Positions 1 to 7,988 of a DNA stretch of 18,542 nucleotides are shown in pieces. The position numbers were made by a program, and so were the translations under genes. Origin of the DNA: CAYLHX01 sp964383675 (GTDB lineage: Bacteria; Patescibacteriota; Gracilibacteria; UBA1369; LOWO2-01-FULL-3); NCBI GenBank assembly GCA_964383675.1, contig CAYLHX010000025.1, positions 1 to 18,542 of the forward strand, written 5' to 3'. Under the pieces are notes generated by a model. That model made no database searches and had not been told where the DNA came from. It saw nothing but the letters and a program-made list of their open reading frames with translations. Numbering within the stretch: the stretch's first letter is position 1; each line of letters opens with the position of its first letter.

Positions 1-2
1 AA

Positions 3-2240
3 ATTGGTTTGGTGGACGGTTATCCCGATGGGACTTTTAAACCGGCTCAGGACATCAATTTTGCCGAGGCCAGTAAAATCATAGTTAACGCTTTCGGTTA
101 TGAAACCAGCGCAGGCGACACTTGGTTCGAAGGATATGTGAAGAGCCTGGATGGTAAAGATGCGATTCCTTACAGCATAAGCAGTTTCGATAAGCAGATT
201 ACCAGAGCGGATATGGCTGAAATGATCTGGCGTCTTATGACAGAGACCACCTATAAAGTTTCAAATTCTTTCGATAATATCCAGCAAGGTAAGGCTGTGG
301 CCGGAATTGGTGGAGAACTGCAAACCTTTGAGAGCTGTACCGAGTTGCATGCTTATTTTGAGGACAACAGTTCCGAGTATGAGGATTATTATTATGACGA
401 TTATGTGTTGGCGGAGGAAACTTCTGCTGATGATGCCAGTGAGGGAGAGGCTTCTCCGAGTGCACCTTCCGAATCTAAATCTATCTCTCAAGATCAGGAA
501 GAGAGTTCTGACGAATATTCAAGTACCAATGTTCAGGTTAAAGGTGTAGATGAGGCTGATATCGTAAAGAATGACGGAAAATACATCTACTTTGTAAAGG
601 GTAGCACGGTGCGTATTTTCGACGCTTATCCACCGGAGTCCATGAAGGAGTTGGATTCAATTACCTTTGACGATGATAACTTCTATCCTTGGGAGATGTA
701 TTTGGATGGTGACCGTTTGGTTGTGATAGGCACTTCTTATGCTTCGATCTATGATGATTTTGGTCCGATGCCGGTTGATGTTGAAGAAAGCTATTATTGG
801 GGAGGTTGGTCATCTCTTTCCAAGGTTTATATTTTTGATATAAGTGACAAGAGTGATGTTGAACTTTTGAGACATTTATCTTTCGAGGGGGATTACAACT
901 CTTCCAGAAAGGTCGATGATACCGTTTATCTGGTTGCCAATCAGACCAATTATTACCGCCCATGGGAAGGTGATACCTGGGCTGAAGATGATTTGGTGCC
1001 TTTGTATGGCGATTCTTCAACCGGGGAGGTTGAGACTATCGTAGGTTGTGACCAGGTTAAATACATTCCCGAAGTTATTGATACAACCAATTACATAGTG
1101 GTTGCGGCGATTCCGGTTGATGACCCGAAGGCGGCTATTGAGGAAGAAGTGATTATGGGATCCAGCGGTTATGGTGGGATATATGCTTCCAGAGATAATC
1201 TTTATATAAGTGAACCTAAGTATGGTTGGTACTACTGGGATTATGAATCCGCGCAAGATGAGGAGACTATCATTCATAGATTCAGCCTTGATGATACCGA
1301 TATCGCTTATACCGGCGTGGGAAGTGTTCCGGGAACAATTCTAAATCAGTTCTCAATGGACGAGCACGAGGGGCATTTCCGTATCGCCACAACTTTGGGC
1401 AATGTTTGGGATGGTAAATCTACCAATAACCTTTACGTTTTAGATGATGAGATGGAGGTGGTAGGTGAGCTTGAAGGTTTGGCACCGGGTGAAAGCATTT
1501 ACTCCGTTAGATTTATGGGCGATCGTGCTTATATTGTGACCTTCAAAAAAGTTGATCCTTTGTTTGTGATCGATGTTGAGGATCCTACGAATCCAACTGT
1601 TCTTGGAAAACTTAAAATTCCTGGATTCAGCGACTATTTACATCCTTATGATGAAAATCATTTGATCGGTTTCGGTCTGGATACAGCCGATGCCACTGAA
1701 GAGGAATTAGAGGATCGAGGGATCGATTTCGCCTGGTACCAGGGAGTGAAATTGGCGATGTTTGATGTTACCGATGTGGAAAATCCGAAAGAACTTCACA
1801 AGTTAATTATTGGTGATCGCGGAACTTCAAGTCCTTTGAGTTACAATCATAAGGCGCTGCTTTTCGATAAAGAAAAAGGGATTATGGCCTTCCCGATTTT
1901 GGTGGCCGAAATTTCCGAAGAGCTGAAGAATGATCCCGATACTCCGGCCAACACGTATGGTGACTATGTGTTTCAAGGAGCACATATCTATGATGTGAGT
2001 ATTGAGGATGGATTTGAACTGCGGGGAACAATCTCTCACTACGGTGAGACCGAAGTTGCGGATAACTCCGGTTACTGGTGGTGGGGAGTGAAAGATATCG
2101 AAAGGATTCTTTATATCGGTGACTACTTCTATACTATTTCGCAGTCGCTATTAAAGGCCAGCACGATGGATAATGTGGAAGATGTGAATGAGCTTGAGAT
2201 TGAAGGTAGCGATGAGGAGTATTACTACTATGAATATTAA
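3..2240 (+). CDS. SLH-repeat surface protein with secreted beta-propeller domain (5' end cut by window)
   Basis: The reading frame is open from the first bases of the window, so the true start lies upstream and the N-terminus (probably a signal peptide and further SLH repeats) is missing. The first 30 residues (GLVDGYPDGTF..., then AEASKIIVNAFG) are the end of an S-layer homology repeat; a second repeat follows at about 38-80 (WFEGYVKSLDG, ITRADMAEMIWRLM). An acidic, Ser/Glu-rich linker covers about 115-172. From about 174 the sequence matches the Beta_propel family (Pfam PF09826, distantly related to WD40), with its hallmark NVQVKGVDEADIVKNDG, and continues to near the end. The C-terminus is acidic and Tyr-rich. 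By family, SLH repeats bind cell-wall polymers, so I infer a protein displayed on the cell surface; the propeller's ligand is unknown. It ends TAA just before a strong terminator and is convergent with the next gene. Confidence 0.85.
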   Translation: MGLVDGYPDGTFKPAQDINFAEASKIIVNAFGYETSAGDTWFEGYVKSLDGKDAIPYSISSFDKQITRADMAEMIWRLMTETTYKVSNSFDNIQQGKAVAGIGGELQTFESCTELHAYFEDNSSEYEDYYYDDYVLAEETSADDASEGEASPSAPSESKSISQDQEESSDEYSSTNVQVKGVDEADIVKNDGKYIYFVKGSTVRIFDAYPPESMKELDSITFDDDNFYPWEMYLDGDRLVVIGTSYASIYDDFGPMPVDVEESYYWGGWSSLSKVYIFDISDKSDVELLRHLSFEGDYNSSRKVDDTVYLVANQTNYYRPWEGDTWAEDDLVPLYGDSSTGEVETIVGCDQVKYIPEVIDTTNYIVVAAIPVDDPKAAIEEEVIMGSSGYGGIYASRDNLYISEPKYGWYYWDYESAQDEETIIHRFSLDDTDIAYTGVGSVPGTILNQFSMDEHEGHFRIATTLGNVWDGKSTNNLYVLDDEMEVVGELEGLAPGESIYSVRFMGDRAYIVTFKKVDPLFVIDVEDPTNPTVLGKLKIPGFSDYLHPYDENHLIGFGLDTADATEEELEDRGIDFAWYQGVKLAMFDVTDVENPKELHKLIIGDRGTSSPLSYNHKALLFDKEKGIMAFPILVAEISEELKNDPDTPANTYGDYVFQGAHIYDVSIEDGFELRGTISHYGETEVADNSGYWWWGVKDIERILYIGDYFYTISQSLLKASTMDNVEDVNELEIEGSDEEYYYYEY

Positions 2241-2261
2241 CAGGCGAAGTTAAAAAGTTTG

Positions 2262-2297
2262 AAAAGAGGTCTGCCAAAATTGGTGGGCCTCTTTTTT
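2262..2297. terminator. Bidirectional rho-independent terminator
   Basis: The arms GAGGTCTGCC (2266-2275) and GGTGGGCCTC (2282-2291) form a 10-bp stem with three G-U pairs and a 6-nt AAAATT loop. The stem is extended by four A-T pairs and followed by six Ts. Read on the other strand it also ends in a T run. It sits between two convergent stop codons (2240 and 2300) and probably serves both genes. Confidence 0.85.
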
Positions 2298-2299
2298 GT

Positions 2300-2944
2300 C
2301 TAGGCTGCGGAAGGTTGTAGGAATCCGAATTCGGGGATTTTTATCTTGTCGATTTTTGACCTTACTTGATTGCCGATGCCGCGCATTTTGTCGGTGCCGG
2401 ATTCCACCCAGTGGGTGATTTTTTCCTGGCCTTTTTGTGCGTATTCCGAAACTTTTAAGACCCCGCGTCCGGTGTAGGCGCCCATCACGTTAACCAGACT
2501 GGCCGGGAAGCGAATGATGAGGTCGAGAGCGTGTTTGGTAGTATTACTAATGAAGGCTATTGCCGAAGCTGGTGGCCTGGTTACTACGGCGGCTCCAAAA
2601 TCAACCACATTGGCTACAAGTTTGCTGGTTGCGTCGGTGATTGCTGTCACGACAGTTTTTGGTATTTCAATAACTGCGTTGGGGACAGCTATTAGACCGC
2701 GCCCTACCTTTTTAATGCCCTCTCTGGCTCCGGTGATGATGTTCCTGAGAGGATGCTGCATGGCAGAGCCACTACTGACTTTTTCGTTTTTCACGAAATC
2801 GGAGATATCTTGCTCCGGATTTACCGCCGCGTCATTTCTGGCCAGCGGTGCCGGGTTTATTAAACCCTTTAGTTTGGCCCCTAAACCGTCAAGAGCGAGT
2901 AGTCTTTTTTCCGCAAAAATTGTTTTTGCAGTAAAATTTTGCAT
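2300..2944 (-). CDS. Unrecognised protein, 214 aa, alanine/valine-rich
   Basis: I do not recognise this protein. A start at ATG 2944 gives 214 residues. Residues 1-65 are mixed and charged. Residues about 75-165 are a run of Ala/Val/Ile-rich segments broken by prolines, with alternating polar and hydrophobic positions suggesting amphipathic helices rather than clear membrane spans. Residues 165-205 are polar, basic and probably helical. There is no signal peptide and no recognised catalytic motif. The gene has its own promoter (2991-3019), an A-rich leader without a Shine-Dalgarno site, and a 12-bp palindrome in that leader. Its stop (TAG) abuts the shared terminator, so it appears to be a single-gene transcript. 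Frame length, promoter and terminator support a real gene. Confidence 0.6.
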   Translation of the reverse strand: MQNFTAKTIFAEKRLLALDGLGAKLKGLINPAPLARNDAAVNPEQDISDFVKNEKVSSGSAMQHPLRNIITGAREGIKKVGRGLIAVPNAVIEIPKTVVTAITDATSKLVANVVDFGAAVVTRPPASAIAFISNTTKHALDLIIRFPASLVNVMGAYTGRGVLKVSEYAQKGQEKITHWVESGTDKMRGIGNQVRSKIDKIKIPEFGFLQPSAA

Positions 2945-2958
2945 TTTTGTTTTTGTTT

Positions 2959-2970
2959 TCCGTGCACGGA
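2959..2970. repeat. 12-bp perfect palindrome in the 5' leader
   Basis: TCCGTGCACGGA reads the same on both strands. It lies between the predicted transcription start and the ATG of the 214-aa gene, so it could be an operator half-way into the leader. With no loop it is a poor RNA hairpin. Function unknown. Confidence 0.35.
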
Positions 2971-2990
2971 TTCAGTAAGTGCATCTTGAA

Positions 2991-3019
2991 ATTATAGCAT
3001 TTTTCGCTGCTTTAAGCAA
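2991..3019 (-). promoter_or_regulatory. Promoter of the 214-aa unknown gene
   Basis: On the minus strand, TTGCTT (3019-3014), a 17-nt spacer, and TATAAT (2996-2991) preceded by TGC, i.e. an extended -10 box. The predicted RNA start is near 2984, leaving a leader of about 40 nt before the ATG. Confidence 0.7.
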
Positions 3020-3057
3020 TTGCCAAGCCTTGAGTTCGCACTCATGGGTAGAGTATT

Positions 3058-4269
3058 TTATCTTCTTCGCCTTCCAGAAAAACGTCTTGTGCCTCTTTTC
3101 TTCTCACCCGGAACAAAGGGTAACGATTTTACCAAGCCAAGATCTTTACCAGATGGCGCTTTCAGGGGAAGTGTCATTTGAATTAGCGTTTCAATCTGAA
3201 TTATTTCCTTTTTTTGACTGGGCATGGCAAATGAAATCGCCTTACCAGAGCGACCAGCTCTTCCGGTTCGACCAATCCTATGAGTATAATCTTCAACTTG
3301 TTCCGGCAAATCATAGTTAATTACTAGTTCAATATGGTGTACATCAATTCCTCTGGCAGCAATATCGGTGGCCACCATGATTCGGTACTTCCCACTAGCA
3401 AAACCTTTCAAGGCTGTTTGTCTTTGAGATTGCGAACGGTTTGAATGAATTTCGTCAACGGAGTGCCCCAGTTTCTTTAAATTGGCGGCAATTTTCTTAG
3501 CTCCATATTTTGTTCGACTAAAAATTAAAATGGAACCTTGATATTCTTGCACCAAGCGCTCCAGAAGAGCCGCTTTTTCATCACGATCAACGATGAACAT
3601 CTCTTGATCAATCTTTTCCGCCGTAGTACCCGGAGGGGCAACCTCTATTCGTAAAGGTTTTTTCATATATTGAGTAGCCATTGCCAAGATATTTTCCGGC
3701 ATCGTTGCCGAAAAGAGCATTGTTTGACGTTCGGTTGAGACAAATGAAAAAATGCGCTTAAGTTGGGGAGCAAAGCCCATATCAAGCATCCGATCAGCCT
3801 CATCCAAAACCATCATTCCGACATCCTTCAGATCAACATTATTTTGTTGCACATGATCGATCAGTCGCCCCGGAGTGGCAATCACAATATGCGGTTTATT
3901 CCTAAGTTGTCTGCGCTGTAAATGTGAGCTAGTCCCACCGATCAAAAGCGCAGTTCTTAAGCCAAATTTTCCGGCTACTTTGTCCATAACTTCTGTGACT
4001 TGTACCGCAAGTTCACGTGTTGGCAAAAGAACCAAACCCATGCGCTTTTTTTGCATCACAAATTGAATCATCGGTATCCCGAAAGCCAATGTCTTACCTG
4101 ATCCGGTTTGGGCAATTCCCACAACATCTTCACCCTTTAATGCCACCTCAATGGCTTTGTGCTGAATTGGAGTTGGTTTTACAAAACCAAGTTCGCTAAT
4201 ACGTTTGAACAGCGGATCTGCAATCCCCAGATTTTCAAAGGTATTATCAATATTTTGGTCTTTCAACAT
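3058..4269 (-). CDS. DEAD-box ATP-dependent RNA helicase (RhlE-like)
   Basis: An ATP-driven RNA unwinding enzyme of the DEAD-box family, acting on RNA structure in the cytoplasm (ribosome assembly or RNA decay, by family). All helicase motifs are visible in order in 403 residues: Q motif 11-36 (F..LGI to PTPIQ), Walker A AQTGSGKT 53-60, PTRELAVQ 83-90, TPGR 132-135, DEAD 156-159, SAT 187-189, ILIFSRTK 247-254, VATDIAARGID 299-309 and HRIGRTGRAGR 330-340. The short C-terminus ends in a basic, Arg-rich tail typical of the RhlE group; there is no long RNA-binding domain like that of DbpA or CsdA. It lies 55 nt downstream of the transpeptidase gene on the same strand but has its own promoter. Unlike the rest of the window, the plus strand here is C-rich rather than G-rich. 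The exact subfamily name is uncertain. Confidence 0.95.
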   Translation of the reverse strand: MLKDQNIDNTFENLGIADPLFKRISELGFVKPTPIQHKAIEVALKGEDVVGIAQTGSGKTLAFGIPMIQFVMQKKRMGLVLLPTRELAVQVTEVMDKVAGKFGLRTALLIGGTSSHLQRRQLRNKPHIVIATPGRLIDHVQQNNVDLKDVGMMVLDEADRMLDMGFAPQLKRIFSFVSTERQTMLFSATMPENILAMATQYMKKPLRIEVAPPGTTAEKIDQEMFIVDRDEKAALLERLVQEYQGSILIFSRTKYGAKKIAANLKKLGHSVDEIHSNRSQSQRQTALKGFASGKYRIMVATDIAARGIDVHHIELVINYDLPEQVEDYTHRIGRTGRAGRSGKAISFAMPSQKKEIIQIETLIQMTLPLKAPSGKDLGLVKSLPFVPGEKKRGTRRFSGRRRR

Positions 4270-4277
4270 AGAATATA

Positions 4278-4306
4278 ACTCTACAGGTAAAAGTGGAAAA
4301 TGTCAA
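4278..4306 (-). promoter_or_regulatory. Helicase promoter, predicted leaderless
   Basis: On the minus strand, consensus TTGACA (4306-4301), a 17-nt spacer and TAGAGT (4283-4278). Only 8 nt separate the -10 box from the ATG at 4269, so the RNA should begin within a base or two of the start codon, with no room for a ribosome binding site. Confidence 0.55.
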
Positions 4307-4324
4307 TTGGCTTGCCGCGGTGTT

Positions 4325-6586
4325 TTACTTGTCCGGAGGGATGTTGTAGTAATTGAAGAGATAGTCGGCGATTTTGCTGAAGGTTGGTGCGGCGGTGGAG
4401 GATCCCCATTCGCTGGATCTGGGGCGGTCAAACTTTACCAGTATTACAAATTGGGGGTCGTCAACCGGGCCGAAACCGGCAAAAGTACCGATTGTTGTAC
4501 CGCTGCCGGATAGGGCTTGGCCGTATTTGTAGGTTTGTGAAGTACCGGTTTTACCCGCGACAAAGTGATTTGGAACCTGTGCCTTGTTGGCCACACCTTT
4601 TTCAGTCGAATAGGTGAGCATGGCGACCATGGTATCTGAGGTCTCTTCGGAAATGACTCTGCGGATTTCATGCGGCTCAATCTTGGTAACGCGCCCGTCA
4701 TCATGTCTTATTTCGGAGATAATGTGCGGTTTCATAAGTACGCCTCCATTGGCGATTGCGGCGTAGGCGTTGGTAAGTTGCAGCATGGTCACGGTGAGAC
4801 CCTGACCGAAGGCGGCGGTGGCCAGTTCGGATTCGGTCCAGTTTTCGAAGTAGTTAATTTTTCCTGTAATTTCGGAGTCGAATTCAATGTCGGTACGATC
4901 GAGAAAGCCGAATTTTTCCAAATAACTGTAAAAGAGTGCCGGACCGATTTTTTGTGCCACGAAGGTCATGCCGGTGTTTAGAGATTCGGCCAAAACCGTG
5001 GTCATATCGACCAGGCCTTTGTAGCCGTCGGAGTTTTTGATATAGAAGTCATAGTCTTCGCTGTAAACATTCCAGTCCACACCTACCGGACCGCTGTCGT
5101 TGTAGGTGGTATTGGGGCTAACATCGTTGTCGTCGATAGCAATGGCCATGGCGATGGTTTTGAAAACCGAACCTGGTTCGTAGGGCCAGGAAACAATCTT
5201 ATTGTGATAAACTTCCGGCCCCACAAAGTTTTCGTAGCGATAGTAGTGTTTGTTGCCATCTTCGTCGACCTCTTCGAAGACCAGATACCTGTCCAGTGTT
5301 ATTTCGTTTTTGTAGAAATAGTAAATGCCTTCATCATTGCTGGGGAAGAGGTTTTTGATTTCTTCCGGCGTAAACTCAACCTCCACTTTTTTGAAGACAT
5401 CGCCGTAGTTGTTGGGATCGAAACTCGGATACATGGCCATGGCAATGATTTCTCCGGTTTGAGGGTTCATGATGAGAACTTGTCCGCTATCGGCATTGTA
5501 TTCTTTGACCGCGGCTTCCAAGATCTGCTCAACTTTTAACTGTACCGATCGGTCGATAGTTAGAACTATATCGTCCCCATCGACGGCAGGTTCAAGCACG
5601 CTGTCGCCCACGGTTATTTGACGGCCGATGGAGTCTTTTTTGGTCTGGAATTTTCCCGCCACTCCTTGAAGTTGTGTGTTGTAAGTACTTTCAATGCCAT
5701 ACTGGCCGATGTTAGCATTGTTGACATAACCGATAATGTTAGCTCCCAGATTGCCTTCCGGATAAAAACGGAAGGACTCTTCCTGCATGCCCAGTCCGAT
5801 AAACAATTCCTCCGGATCGTTATTCATCAGCTCTTTGATCTGGTCGGAGATGTCCGGATTAAGACGCCTTTTTATTATTACATAACGATTTTCACCTTTT
5901 AGAATGGTTGAAAGTTTTTTACTGGGAATCTCAACATAATCGGCGATTTGTTCGGCCAAGGCTTCCGGATTACCGATTTGTGGCGGGTAGGCATAAACTT
6001 TGTCCTCTATTACCTCAATACCGCCCATGTTTAAATTCTGTAACGCATTTAGATTATCTTCCTCCAAAGCGGTAGCCAGGAGAATTTCCTGACGCTGCTT
6101 GGTGCTGATTTTAGTGATCAGATCTTTTTTAAAATTTTCTTCCAGTTCACTGTCGGTAAGCGGTTTAAGTAGCTCCTTAACTTGTTCTTCGGTGAGATCA
6201 GGTGGTAGATTTTTGGCTTGTTCCTGTACGCGTTCGTAATCTTTGGCTCGCTCTTCCTCAATGTCAAAGAGGAGTGGAGAGATTTGTCCCGCAATGTATT
6301 CGGGGTTTTTAATGAGAGTAGGGTCGGCGTAGAGCAGGTTTAAGGTGGTGTTGGTGGCCAGTTGAGACTCTTCGCCAGAATGATAGTCCTGGATAATTAT
6401 TTCACCACGCTGTGCTGGCAGCTCAACGAAGCCATATTGTGAGATTGTGGCGATTTCCTGATAGTAATCGTGTGCCAAAACCTGAAGTTGGAAAAGGCGA
6501 ATTACCAATACTGCAGTGACAAAAACGCTGGCGATCACCAAGAAAGTAATTTTGTTTATAACCAGTTTTGGACCGTTCTTCCGCAT
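4325..6586 (-). CDS. Penicillin-binding protein, FtsI/PBP2-like D,D-transpeptidase
   Basis: A class B penicillin-binding protein that cross-links peptidoglycan stem peptides outside the membrane; partner glycosyltransferases of the RodA/FtsW type are expected but not in the window. The 753 residues begin with a basic tail and one membrane anchor (about 10-35), then a dimerisation/pedestal region beginning with the conserved PAQRGEI (58-64). The transpeptidase domain has all three active-site motifs: SVFK (Ser473, Lys476), SLN (535-537) and KTGT (from Lys679). Two parts are longer than in well-known homologues: an acidic helical stretch in the pedestal (about 110-165) and about 45 residues between YPSFDPNNYGD and PYEPGSVFK, just before the nucleophile. 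It is divergent from the M16 peptidase. It could serve division or elongation; the sequence alone does not decide between ftsI and mrdA. Confidence 0.93.
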   Translation of the reverse strand: MRKNGPKLVINKITFLVIASVFVTAVLVIRLFQLQVLAHDYYQEIATISQYGFVELPAQRGEIIIQDYHSGEESQLATNTTLNLLYADPTLIKNPEYIAGQISPLLFDIEEERAKDYERVQEQAKNLPPDLTEEQVKELLKPLTDSELEENFKKDLITKISTKQRQEILLATALEEDNLNALQNLNMGGIEVIEDKVYAYPPQIGNPEALAEQIADYVEIPSKKLSTILKGENRYVIIKRRLNPDISDQIKELMNNDPEELFIGLGMQEESFRFYPEGNLGANIIGYVNNANIGQYGIESTYNTQLQGVAGKFQTKKDSIGRQITVGDSVLEPAVDGDDIVLTIDRSVQLKVEQILEAAVKEYNADSGQVLIMNPQTGEIIAMAMYPSFDPNNYGDVFKKVEVEFTPEEIKNLFPSNDEGIYYFYKNEITLDRYLVFEEVDEDGNKHYYRYENFVGPEVYHNKIVSWPYEPGSVFKTIAMAIAIDDNDVSPNTTYNDSGPVGVDWNVYSEDYDFYIKNSDGYKGLVDMTTVLAESLNTGMTFVAQKIGPALFYSYLEKFGFLDRTDIEFDSEITGKINYFENWTESELATAAFGQGLTVTMLQLTNAYAAIANGGVLMKPHIISEIRHDDGRVTKIEPHEIRRVISEETSDTMVAMLTYSTEKGVANKAQVPNHFVAGKTGTSQTYKYGQALSGSGTTIGTFAGFGPVDDPQFVILVKFDRPRSSEWGSSTAAPTFSKIADYLFNYYNIPPDK

Positions 6587-6607
6587 AATAAGATTTTAAG
6601 CTGAAAA

Positions 6608-6641
6608 ATTATATCACATATATTTTAGTATGTGATATAAT
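6608..6641. promoter_or_regulatory. 34-bp palindromic, overlapping divergent promoters
   Basis: Perfect 13-bp inverted arms (ATTATATCACATA at 6608-6620 and TATGTGATATAAT at 6629-6641) surround an 8-nt centre. Each arm supplies a TGATATAAT extended -10 box for one direction (6636-6641 for the M16 peptidase, 6613-6608 for the transpeptidase). At a 17-nt spacing the matching -35 (ATCACA, weak) falls inside the opposite arm. The plus-strand -10 ends 8 nt before the M16 ATG, predicting a leaderless mRNA. The two promoters share the same DNA, so polymerase could use only one direction at a time. A regulator binding the palindrome is also possible. Confidence 0.65.
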
Positions 6642-6649
6642 CGGCCCCG

Positions 6650-7912
6650 ATGTTTAGAAAAACAACTTTACAAAACGGGTTAAGAGTTATCACGCAGAAG
6701 CTTGAGGGAACCAAAGCGGTTACCATTTTGGTGCTTGTTGGTGCGGGAAGCCGCTATGAGCATCAGGAGATTCGCGGTATTTCTCACTTTTTGGAGCACA
6801 TGTTCTTTAAGGGTGCGGAAAGATACAAAAATACCAAAGAGGTTTCCGAGGCCATTGATTCCGTGGGGGGTGAGTTCAATGCCTTTACCGGTAAAGAATA
6901 TGCCGGTTATTATGTAAAGGTGGCATCGGCAAACGTGAAGGTGGCGGCTGATGTCTTATCGGACATGTTGATAAATTCACGCTTTGCTCAGGAAGAAATA
7001 GAAAAGGAACGCGGAGTGATTTTGGAGGAATTTAATATGTATCAGGACACGCCGATGTATCAGATCGGTTGGAATTTTGAGAATTTGGTTTTTGGTGATC
7101 AGCCTTTGGGATGGGATCAAATTGGCACAAAGGAGTTGATTAAGACGGTTAATCATGAAGATTTTGTAAAATATAACCAGGAACTTTATACGCCGGACAA
7201 CACGGTTGTGGCGGTGGTCGGAAACATCGATCACAAGGATGCGGTGGATCTGATTCAAAAATATTTTGAAATGAAAGAGGGTAAGAAGGCTTATGAATTT
7301 AAGCCGGTGCAAAAGGTTGATGGCGGACAGATTTCGCTGAAAGAAAAGAAGACCGAACAAGCCCATATTGCCGTTGGTTTTCCCGGATATCCGGAGCCCC
7401 ATGAAGATCATTGGACACTGAAGCTTTTGTCGGTGATTTTGGGTGGAAATATGAGCAGCAGAATGTTTTTGGGTGTTCGCGAGGCTAAAGGATTGGCTTA
7501 TTACATTCACACAAGTACGGATAACTATATTGACGGTGGCGCGATTGTCACCAATGCCGGTGTGGATTTAACTCGCATTAACGATGCGATTAGCGGGATC
7601 ATCGCCGAATATAAAAAAGTAAGAGACGAGGGGGTTCCACCGGAGGAGTTGAAAAAAGCCAAATCATATTTGAAGGGAAAAATGGTTCTAAGCCTGGAAG
7701 ACTCCGAGGAATTTGCTCATCTTCTGGCCAAATACGAGCTTTTGCACGATAGCGCTCGTTCACCGGAAGAGATTATGCGATTGATCGACGAGGTGACTGT
7801 TGCCGATATCAAGAGAATCGCTGAAGATTTGTTTAAAGAAGAAAAATTGAAATTGGCGATTATTGGTCCCTATGATGATGAGAAGAGATTTGCCGAACTT
7901 TTGAAGTTCTAA
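6650..7912 (+). CDS. M16-family zinc metallopeptidase (processing-peptidase-like)
   Basis: A zinc endopeptidase of the pitrilysin/M16 family, single-unit size (420 aa), like the bacterial enzymes related to mitochondrial processing peptidase beta. The inverted zinc motif HxxEH is at His46-Phe-Leu-Glu49-His50, and the third ligand is the expected glutamate about 77 residues on (Glu127 in ERGVILEEF, with Glu120 seven residues before it). The C-terminal M16 domain carries GLAYYIHTSTDNYIDGG (about 281-297), matching the family's R/Y substrate-binding region. No signal peptide, so it is probably cytoplasmic; its substrate is unknown. An inactive partner subunit, common for M16 pairs, is not adjacent. 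The gene starts right at its promoter with no Shine-Dalgarno site. No clear terminator follows; the next promoter begins 23 nt after the stop. Confidence 0.93.
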   Translation: MFRKTTLQNGLRVITQKLEGTKAVTILVLVGAGSRYEHQEIRGISHFLEHMFFKGAERYKNTKEVSEAIDSVGGEFNAFTGKEYAGYYVKVASANVKVAADVLSDMLINSRFAQEEIEKERGVILEEFNMYQDTPMYQIGWNFENLVFGDQPLGWDQIGTKELIKTVNHEDFVKYNQELYTPDNTVVAVVGNIDHKDAVDLIQKYFEMKEGKKAYEFKPVQKVDGGQISLKEKKTEQAHIAVGFPGYPEPHEDHWTLKLLSVILGGNMSSRMFLGVREAKGLAYYIHTSTDNYIDGGAIVTNAGVDLTRINDAISGIIAEYKKVRDEGVPPEELKKAKSYLKGKMVLSLEDSEEFAHLLAKYELLHDSARSPEEIMRLIDEVTVADIKRIAEDLFKEEKLKLAIIGPYDDEKRFAELLKF

Positions 7913-7934
7913 AGGGTTTTATTAAGCTTCACAG

Positions 7935-7963
7935 TTGATAGTTTCGGCTTTTTTTGCTATAAT
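7935..7963 (+). promoter_or_regulatory. Strong promoter of the 462-aa unknown gene
   Basis: TTGATA (7935-7940), a 17-nt spacer and TATAAT (7958-7963) preceded by TGC, an extended -10 box. The predicted start is near 7970, giving a leader of about 19 nt that is A-rich and lacks a Shine-Dalgarno site. The last 13 nt through the ATG (AAAAACAAAAATG) are identical to those of the 2300-2944 gene. Confidence 0.8.
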
Positions 7964-7988
7964 TTAGAGAAGAAAATAAAAAACAAAA

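Noticed and set aside
661..1020. Minus-strand open frames within the beta-propeller gene
   Set aside because: They are shadows of a clearly coding plus-strand frame, with His/Pro/Asn-rich sequence of the kind produced by reverse reading and no family resemblance.
3031..3044. TGAGT/ACTCA hairpin after the helicase gene as a terminator
   Set aside because: The stem is only 5 bp and no T run follows on the minus strand.
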